From Sphaerisporangium corydalis (GTDB lineage Bacteria; Actinomycetota; Actinomycetes; Streptosporangiales; Streptosporangiaceae): DNA of 64,000 bases. Where the stretch lies: NCBI RefSeq assembly GCF_025506355.1, contig NZ_JANZYP010000052.1, positions 1-64,000 on the forward strand, written 5' to 3'. How positions within the stretch are numbered: position 1 is the stretch's first letter; every line of letters starts with the position of its first letter. This document shows positions 59,107 through 64,000 of the stretch, piece after piece. Made by a program: the position numbers and the translations under genes. The notes beneath the pieces are model-generated. The model was not told the DNA's origin, did no database searches, and saw nothing but the letters and a program-made list of their open reading frames with translations.

Positions 59107-60246
59107 ATGTCGAACCGATGGTTTCGTCCCCCCGGGGTGCGGGCGTTCGCCGCCGCCGCCACGGCGGCCGTCCTCGTAACCGGGTGCTCCACCGGGAGCG
59201 CCGGGCCCGAGGGCGGGGAGAAGACGGGCACGGCGCGGACACCGCCCCCGCTGGCGAGTCCCCTGCCCCAGCGGACCCCTGGCGCGCCCCGGACGCTCGT
59301 GGAAGGGCTGACCGTGCCGTGGGCCATCGCGTTCCTGCCCGGTGGCGACGCGCTGGTGACCGAGCGCGAGTCCGCGCGCCTGCTGCGGGTGACGCCCGCC
59401 GGGAAGATGAGCGTCGTCGGGGTGGTGGACGGCGTCGTCCCGAGCGGGGAGGCCGGCCTGCTCGGCGTCGCGGTGTCCCCGGACTTCGCCAATGACCACT
59501 ACGTCTTCGTGTACTGCTCGGTGGACACCGGGAACCGCATCGTGCGCTACCGGTACGACGGCGGGCTCACCGGCGCCACGACGATCCTCAGCGGCATCCC
59601 CAAGGGCGGCATCCACAACGGCGGCCGGCTCGCGTTCGGCCCCGACGGCTACCTGTACGCCTCGACGGGCGAGACCGGCGACCGGCCGCTCTCCCAGGCC
59701 CTCGGCTCGCTCGGCGGCAAGATCCTGCGCATGACCATGGACGGGAAGCCCGCGCCCGGCAACCCGTTCGACAACGTGATCTGGAGCTACGGGCACCGCA
59801 ACGTCCAGGGCATGGCCTGGGACCCGGACGGGCGGATGTACGCCTCCGAGTTCGGCCAGAACACCTACGACGAGGTCAACATGATCAAGAAGGGCGCCAA
59901 CTACGGCTGGCCGGGGGCCGAGGGCTTCGGCGGCGGGGACGAGTACACCGACCCGCTGCTCACCTGGGCGCCCAGCGAGGCGTCCCCCTCCGGAATGGCG
60001 TACGCGGACGGGTCGCTGTGGGTGGCGGCGCTGCGCGGCACCCGGCTGTGGCAGATCCCGCTGTCGGCGTCGGGGAAGGCGGGCAGGCCCGTCGCCCGGT
60101 ACGAGGGGGAGTTCGGCCGGCTGCGTGCCGTGGTGACCGCACCGGACGGGAACAGCCTGTACGTGAGCACCAGCAACCGGGACGGGCACGCGGGAGGAAC
60201 GATCAAGGACGGCGACGACCGCATCCTGGTCATCCCGCTGAACTGA
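59107..60246 (+). CDS. Sugar dehydrogenase-like lipoprotein (PQQ/sGDH beta-propeller)
   Basis: A 379-residue secreted lipoprotein. The signal peptide ends in LVTGC (Cys27). The mature part is a six-bladed beta-propeller of the soluble PQQ-glucose-dehydrogenase family (GSDH): WAIAFLPGGDALVTER, the catalytic-His region GGIHNGGRLAFGPDGYLYAS, and SYGHRNVQGMAWDP. Many actinobacterial members act on oligosaccharides or have no known activity. GGAGG lies upstream of the ATG. It is divergent from the hydroxyacid dehydrogenase and converges on the VanW gene. Confidence 0.9.
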   Translation: MSNRWFRPPGVRAFAAAATAAVLVTGCSTGSAGPEGGEKTGTARTPPPLASPLPQRTPGAPRTLVEGLTVPWAIAFLPGGDALVTERESARLLRVTPAGKMSVVGVVDGVVPSGEAGLLGVAVSPDFANDHYVFVYCSVDTGNRIVRYRYDGGLTGATTILSGIPKGGIHNGGRLAFGPDGYLYASTGETGDRPLSQALGSLGGKILRMTMDGKPAPGNPFDNVIWSYGHRNVQGMAWDPDGRMYASEFGQNTYDEVNMIKKGANYGWPGAEGFGGGDEYTDPLLTWAPSEASPSGMAYADGSLWVAALRGTRLWQIPLSASGKAGRPVARYEGEFGRLRAVVTAPDGNSLYVSTSNRDGHAGGTIKDGDDRILVIPLN

Positions 60247-60287
60247 ACCCTGCGGCAGGGCGCGGCCTGGCGGCGGTGAACCCCCGC

Positions 60288-60395
60288 GTGACCGGCGAAA
60301 CCGGTGCGACCGGTGGACCCGGTGTGACCGGTGGACCCGGTGTGACCGGTGAACCCGGAATGACCGAGGGACCCGGAATGACCGAGGGACTTCGC
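60288..60395. repeat. 18-bp minisatellite, six units
   Basis: Six consecutive 18-bp units run from 60288: the consensus is GTGACCGGTGGACCCGGT, with two central copies nearly identical and the outer ones drifting. It fills most of the gap between the convergent sugar dehydrogenase and VanW genes. In one frame the unit reads V-T-G-G-P-G, a collagen-like pattern, but no convincing gene surrounds it. Confidence 0.85.
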
Positions 60396-60426
60396 CGCGG
60401 CCGGGCGGCCTGGCGGGCCGGGGGCC

Positions 60427-62595
60427 CTAGCGGCCGTTCGGCGCGGTCGGGTCGGGGGTGACGCCCGCGTCGGGCGCGAGGTCCGGGGCCAGCGGGTCGA
60501 CGGAGGTCTTGGTGCCCGACCGGCCGCGCCCGACCGGGTCCCCCTGCGTCGCCGACGTGCCCTGCACGCAGATGACCTTCGGCTGCGGCTCGTACACGGT
60601 GGTCAGCGGGTGGTCGCGCTTGAGGACCTTGCCGTCCCGGTAGAAGACCCGGGTGACGGTGACGGTGAACCCCGGCCCGCCCTCCATCGGCAGGCAGCCG
60701 GGCTCGTTCGCGGACCTGGTCTCCGGCTGGGTCAGATCGGTCCGCCCTGAGGTCTCTACGTCGACCTGGTCGTACTTGCGCGTGCTCCACAGGACCACGG
60801 TCAGCGACGTGTCGGTGACCGTGGTCTGGACCAGCACGCCGTACTCGGTGTCGTTCTTCCAGCGCATGTCCTCTTCGGGGTAGGACACCGCCGCGTCCCG
60901 GCCCGGGGGGTAGCGCACGACGTGGAACCGGTGCGCGGTGTGGCCGACGTCCTCCAGCCCGGCGAGCAGCGCCGCGTTGTACATCGTCGTCGCCACCTGC
61001 GACAGCCCGCCCCCGGGGGCGAGGACCAGGCGGTCGTCCTCGATCGCCTGCGCCGAGACGAACCCGCGCGCGGTGGTCGGCTCGCCGACGGAGTCGTTCA
61101 GGGAGAACACCCCGCTCGGCTTCACCACCAGCCCGTTCAGCAGCTCGGCGGCCCTGCGGATGTTGACCACCCGGGGGGCGCAGCACGGGAAGTAGGTGGT
61201 GAACTCGCCGACCTTCTCCTTGATGGCGAGCCGCATGGCGTCCTCGTCGTCCAGCACCGGCTGGGTGATGGCCAGGGACACCGGGATCGTCCGGCTGCCG
61301 CCCGCGTTGATCACCTTGCTGACCGCGCCGGCGAGCTCGATGGCGTTGACGCCCTTGCCCGTGCGGGCGTGCACGAGCTTGGGGGCGCCGTTCACGATGA
61401 CGAAGCCCGCCTCGCGTGGCGCCTCGGCGACCCCGACCAGCCTGGTCTCCAGGCCGTCCACCGCGCGCCACGCGTCGAACTGCGGGCGCACCACCCCGCG
61501 CTCGTCGGCCGCGAACCTCAGGTTGGCCGCGATGTCCTTCGGGGACAGGCGCACCCGCCGCCCGCCGTTGGTGAGGGTGATCGGCGCCGACACCGCGCGG
61601 CGCGCCGTGTCCAGCGCGGCGTCGAACAGGGCCTTGCCGGCCCTCGGGCGCACGGGCGTCACCGGCAGGGGTACGGCCGCCGGGGCGTCCACGAAGGCCC
61701 GCTTGATCGCGTCGGCGGTGGCCTGCCGGTCCAGGACCAGGCCGTCCTCGGGGGGGACGACCCGCGGCTTGGTGCCCCGGTAGACGATCGCGCCCTCGTG
61801 CGCGGTCCGGTCGACCAGGGTGGCGACCTTGCGGATGCGCTGGGTGAGCTTGGCGGCGTTCAGCGAGACCCTGAGCGGGAGCTCCCGCTCGCCGGTGAGG
61901 GCCTGCCATACGGCGAAGGGGCCGGGGAAACCGGTCTGGGCGTCGGCGACCGTGCCCTCGACGTCGATCGCCAGGCCGGCGTCACGCGGGTCCAGCACGC
62001 CCACCCGGCGGCCGTCCAGCATGAGGGCGACCGACTGCTGGTCGTTGCCGTCGAAACGCTGGTGGACGCGGTCGATCGCCTCGGTCTCGCTCAGGCTGCC
62101 GATGCGCACGTCGCCGACGCGCGTGCCCGGGAGGATCTTGCCCCACATGTACATCGCGGGGATCGCGTAGGCGAGCAGGAACACCAGGGCCAGCCCGCCG
62201 GTGAGGAGCAGCAGCAGCCGCAGCCTGGGCCGGTCCTCGGGTGGCTCCGGCGCGATGACCACGGTCGGTTCGGGCGGCGGGTCGTCGGCGCGGCGCACCC
62301 GGACGCTGGCGGTCATCGGCCACGGCTCGGGCGGGGGGGCCGGCGGGGGCAGCGTCACCGGCTGGGGAGGAAGCCCGGTGGAGCCGGGCGGCGGCGTGGT
62401 CGCGAAGATGTCGGCCGAGACGCCGGGGGGCAGAGGGGAGACGCCGGGAGGGAGTTTCTTGCGTCTGGCGGGGCCGCGCTCGGGCGCCTGGTCCTTGGAA
62501 TACCGGCGGTCGGCGGGCAACGAGACGGGTGAGTCCGGACGCACCGCCGCGAACGGGTCGGGCGGCGGGTCGATGGACGCTCCGGCGTTCCGCAC
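60427..62595 (-). CDS. VanW family membrane protein
   Basis: A 722-residue protein. A Pro-rich cytoplasmic region (1-125) precedes one transmembrane helix (about 127-148, LRLLLLLTGGLALVFLLAYA). Outside are two peptidoglycan-binding-4-type modules (about 155-440) and a VanW domain (about 475-640) with the signature FSLNDSVGEPTTARGF and GGGLSQVATTMYNAALLAGL. VanW proteins are linked to cell-wall metabolism, though the biochemical role is unproven. It begins at GTG 62595. The upstream region is long, AT-rich and contains a palindrome. Confidence 0.9.
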   Translation of the reverse strand: MRNAGASIDPPPDPFAAVRPDSPVSLPADRRYSKDQAPERGPARRKKLPPGVSPLPPGVSADIFATTPPPGSTGLPPQPVTLPPPAPPPEPWPMTASVRVRRADDPPPEPTVVIAPEPPEDRPRLRLLLLLTGGLALVFLLAYAIPAMYMWGKILPGTRVGDVRIGSLSETEAIDRVHQRFDGNDQQSVALMLDGRRVGVLDPRDAGLAIDVEGTVADAQTGFPGPFAVWQALTGERELPLRVSLNAAKLTQRIRKVATLVDRTAHEGAIVYRGTKPRVVPPEDGLVLDRQATADAIKRAFVDAPAAVPLPVTPVRPRAGKALFDAALDTARRAVSAPITLTNGGRRVRLSPKDIAANLRFAADERGVVRPQFDAWRAVDGLETRLVGVAEAPREAGFVIVNGAPKLVHARTGKGVNAIELAGAVSKVINAGGSRTIPVSLAITQPVLDDEDAMRLAIKEKVGEFTTYFPCCAPRVVNIRRAAELLNGLVVKPSGVFSLNDSVGEPTTARGFVSAQAIEDDRLVLAPGGGLSQVATTMYNAALLAGLEDVGHTAHRFHVVRYPPGRDAAVSYPEEDMRWKNDTEYGVLVQTTVTDTSLTVVLWSTRKYDQVDVETSGRTDLTQPETRSANEPGCLPMEGGPGFTVTVTRVFYRDGKVLKRDHPLTTVYEPQPKVICVQGTSATQGDPVGRGRSGTKTSVDPLAPDLAPDAGVTPDPTAPNGR

Positions 62596-63112
62596 GCCTT
62601 CGTCTCCTCCCGGTCCGTACCGAATTCCCCCGCATCACCCTAAACCACCGACACTCGCAAATTCCTCTACATCGGTGGATGAATCCAGTCCCACGTATGC
62701 AGGAATTGAGCACAAAGTACGTACTTAGTACGGAAAACACACATGTGTCCACGCAAACCCACCCACAACACCCCCCGCCCGGCCCACCATCCCCACAAAG
62801 ACATCGGATCCCTGCGCCCCGAACGCCCTTCACCGGACCCCGACACATCCGATCATTCCCACCCCAAGCGGGGCACCCCGCCTCGGGCGAACGATCCCCC
62901 GCACGCGCCCGGAGCACCGCGCCTCGTCCAGCGCGGGCCGGAACGCGAACCGACGCCTTGTCCAAATGCGGCCCCGAACGCGAACCCGACCGGAGCACGA
63001 CGCCTCGTCCAGCTCCCCCGCACACGAACGCCCGGAGCACCGCGTCTCGTCGGACGCGGGCCCCGGGCGAACGTTGCGCCGCCTGCCCGGCCATCGCCGG
63101 GCCGCCGCCTGC
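62596..63112. other. 517-bp region without a gene, AT-rich then repetitive
   Basis: No convincing frame is present. The first part (about 62620-62760) is much lower in G+C than the rest of the window and holds the perfect palindrome AAGTACGTACTT (62715-62726) followed by AGTAC, possibly the VanW promoter region. The second part contains three degenerate copies of CGGAGCACCGCGCCTCGTCC-like sequence (starting near 62910, 62990 and 63032) and several CGAACGCGAAC motifs. On the right it ends at the gatB stop codon. Confidence 0.5.
62715..62726. promoter_or_regulatory. Palindrome AAGTACGTACTT upstream of VanW gene
   Basis: A perfect 12-bp palindrome in an AT-rich stretch about 120 bases before the VanW start, followed by a further AGTAC. 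Candidate regulator site; no binding protein is indicated. Confidence 0.35.
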
Positions 63113-64000
63113 CTACTCGGACACCCCGAGCCTCTCCAGGATCAGCTCGCGGGCCCGGCCCGCGTCGGCCTTGCCCCTGCTGGCCTTCATGACCCCGCCG
63201 ACCAGCGCGCCGACCGCCGCGATCTTGCCGGAGCGCACCTTGTCGGCCGCGTCGGCGTTCGCCGTCAGCACCTGGTCGATGATCGAGGACAGCTCGCCCT
63301 CGTCGCTCACGATGCGCAGGCCGCGCGCCTCGACGACCTCGTCAGGGGAACCCTCCCCGGCGAGCACGCCTTCGAGCACCTGGCGGGCCAGCTTGTCGTT
63401 CAGCGCGCCGGAGGCCACCAGCGCGACCACCCTGGCGATCTGCTCGGGCGTGATCGGCAGGTCGGCCAGGGCCGTGCCGGACTCGTTGGCGCGCCGCGCC
63501 AGCTCGCCCATCCACCACTTGCGCGCGTCGGCGGCCGGGACGCCCGCCGTCACCGTCGCCTCGACCAGCGTGAACGCGTCCGCGTTGTGCATCGCCGCCA
63601 TGTCCAGGTCGGAGACGCCCCACTCGGCCTGCAACCGCCTGCGCCGCACGGTCGGCGGCTCGGGCAGCTCCGACCGCAGCTCCTCCACCCACTCGGGGGT
63701 GGGGGCGATCGGCAGCAGGTCGGGCTCGGGGAAGTAGCGGTAGTCCTGCGCCTCCTCCTTGGAACGGCCGGGGGTGGTGGCGCCGGTGTCCTCGTGGAAG
63801 TGGCGGGTCTCCTGGATGATCCGGCCGCCCTCGGCGAGGATCGCCGCCTGGCGCTCGATCTCGCCGTGCACCGCCCGCTCGACGCTCCGCAGCGAGTTGA
63901 CGTTCTTGGTCTCGGTGCGCGTGCCCCACGCGGTCGTCCCCCGGGGCATCAGCGAGACGTTCACGTCGCACCGCAGGGAGCCCTCCTCCATGCGGACGTC
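63113..64000 (-). CDS. gatB: Asp-tRNA(Asn)/Glu-tRNA(Gln) amidotransferase subunit B, 3' part
   Basis: The last 295 codons of GatB; the 5' end lies beyond the right edge. GatB binds misacylated Glu-tRNA(Gln) and activates it for amidation within GatCAB. Visible are the end of the catalytic domain with [20 protein letters not shown]-like [27 protein letters not shown], and the C-terminal helical GatB/YqeY domain (from about 63,580 down) ending [10 protein letters not shown]. Together with tRNA-Gln(CTG) and gltX in this window it represents the indirect Gln-tRNA pathway. Confidence 0.96.
   Translation of the reverse strand, partial: DVRMEEGSLRCDVNVSLMPRGTTAWGTRTETKNVNSLRSVERAVHGEIERQAAILAEGGRIIQETRHFHEDTGATTPGRSKEEAQDYRYFPEPDLLPIAPTPEWVEELRSELPEPPTVRRRRLQAEWGVSDLDMAAMHNADAFTLVEATVTAGVPAADARKWWMGELARRANESGTALADLPITPEQIARVVALVASGALNDKLARQVLEGVLAGEGSPDEVVEARGLRIVSDEGELSSIIDQVLTANADAADKVRSGKIAAVGALVGGVMKASRGKADAGRARELILERLGVSE

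Noticed and set aside
59022-59492. N-terminal extension of the 2-hydroxyacid dehydrogenase
   Set aside because: It would overlap the divergent sugar-dehydrogenase gene and has low-complexity translation; the family start fits ATG 59021.
60018-60461. Plus-strand frame with a collagen-like Gly-X-Y stretch
   Set aside because: Most of it is the shadow of the sugar-dehydrogenase gene and the rest is the minisatellite; no start signal or flanking domain supports a gene.
62743-63192. Pro/Arg-rich frames in the gap between VanW and gatB
   Set aside because: They run across the repeats and into antisense gatB with no ribosome site or recognisable domain.

Overview
This 64 kb window comes from a high-GC, Gram-positive actinobacterium, most likely a member of the Streptosporangiales or Streptomycetales. 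The evidence is the strong G/C third-position bias, the frequent GTG/TTG starts, the DUF397/DUF5753/HATPase and WhiJ-like families, an F420-type LLM enzyme, a class F sortase, the GatCAB route to Gln-tRNA, and a core gene order (HU, leuD, leuC, IclR regulator ndgR, tRNA-Glu/Gln, gltX, cimA, ilvE, leuB, serA, ilvC-ilvN-ilvB, GGDEF-EAL, gatB) that I recall from the central chromosome arm of Streptomyces. No insertion sequence, prophage or CRISPR array is visible. This looks like core chromosome with small accessory islands.

Layout. 0.1-3 kb: an MFS exporter divergent from a TetR regulator, with a cluster of operator-like palindromes between them, then a cold-shock-like small protein. 3.2-6.7 kb: HU, a small conserved protein and leuDC, divergent from ndgR. 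6.9-14.2 kb: a very acidic unknown protein, two tRNA-Glu(CTC) and one tRNA-Gln(CTG) with clear terminators, an M3 peptidase, gltX overlapping a fumarylacetoacetate-hydrolase-family gene, and a small monooxygenase-like protein. 14.2-30 kb is accessory: a WYL regulator with a second MFS exporter, a secreted heparinase-like enzyme, a MarR/hydrolase pair, a decayed WhiJ-type locus, a TetR/LLM oxidoreductase pair with two near-perfect operators, a sortase with its own wall-anchored substrate, a two-component system with a lipoprotein, and a secreted HAF-repeat protein. 30-43.4 kb: cimA behind a leader peptide/attenuator, an O-methyltransferase, a Uma2 protein, ilvE, leuB, a complete ROK-regulated sugar ABC importer with a ROK kinase, a 38-residue small protein with an upstream uORF, and serA. 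43.6-51.5 kb: an SseB-like protein, a GPH-type symporter, a DUF1707-FHA protein, aldo/keto reductase, SRPBCC, VOC/AraC and a penicillin-binding carboxypeptidase. 51.5-64 kb: ilvB-ilvN-ilvC behind a second leader peptide/attenuator, a GGDEF-EAL membrane protein, a D-2-hydroxyacid dehydrogenase, a sugar-dehydrogenase lipoprotein, a VanW protein and the 3' part of gatB.

How it works together. The window holds most of branched-chain amino acid synthesis (cimA, leuC, leuD, leuB, ilvB, ilvN, ilvC, ilvE; only leuA and ilvD are missing) plus the IclR regulator NdgR. The citramalate synthase implies an isoleucine route that reuses LeuCDB. Two of these transcription units carry short leader peptides rich in Leu/Ile/Val codons followed by hairpins with U-runs, and both leaders end in Arg-Arg-Ala-Gly, so ribosome-mediated attenuation is the best explanation. 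gltX, tRNA-Gln, tRNA-Glu and gatB together represent the indirect route to Gln-tRNA(Gln).

The most interesting observations are the two matched BCAA leader/attenuator systems (cimA near 31.8 kb, ilvB near 55.1 kb), a junction near 22.18 kb where two divergent genes have both lost their 5' ends, a uORF plus 38-residue protein next to serA, the sortase-substrate pair beside a two-component system, and several unexplained palindromes and minisatellites. All calls are by eye; no database search or folding program was run.
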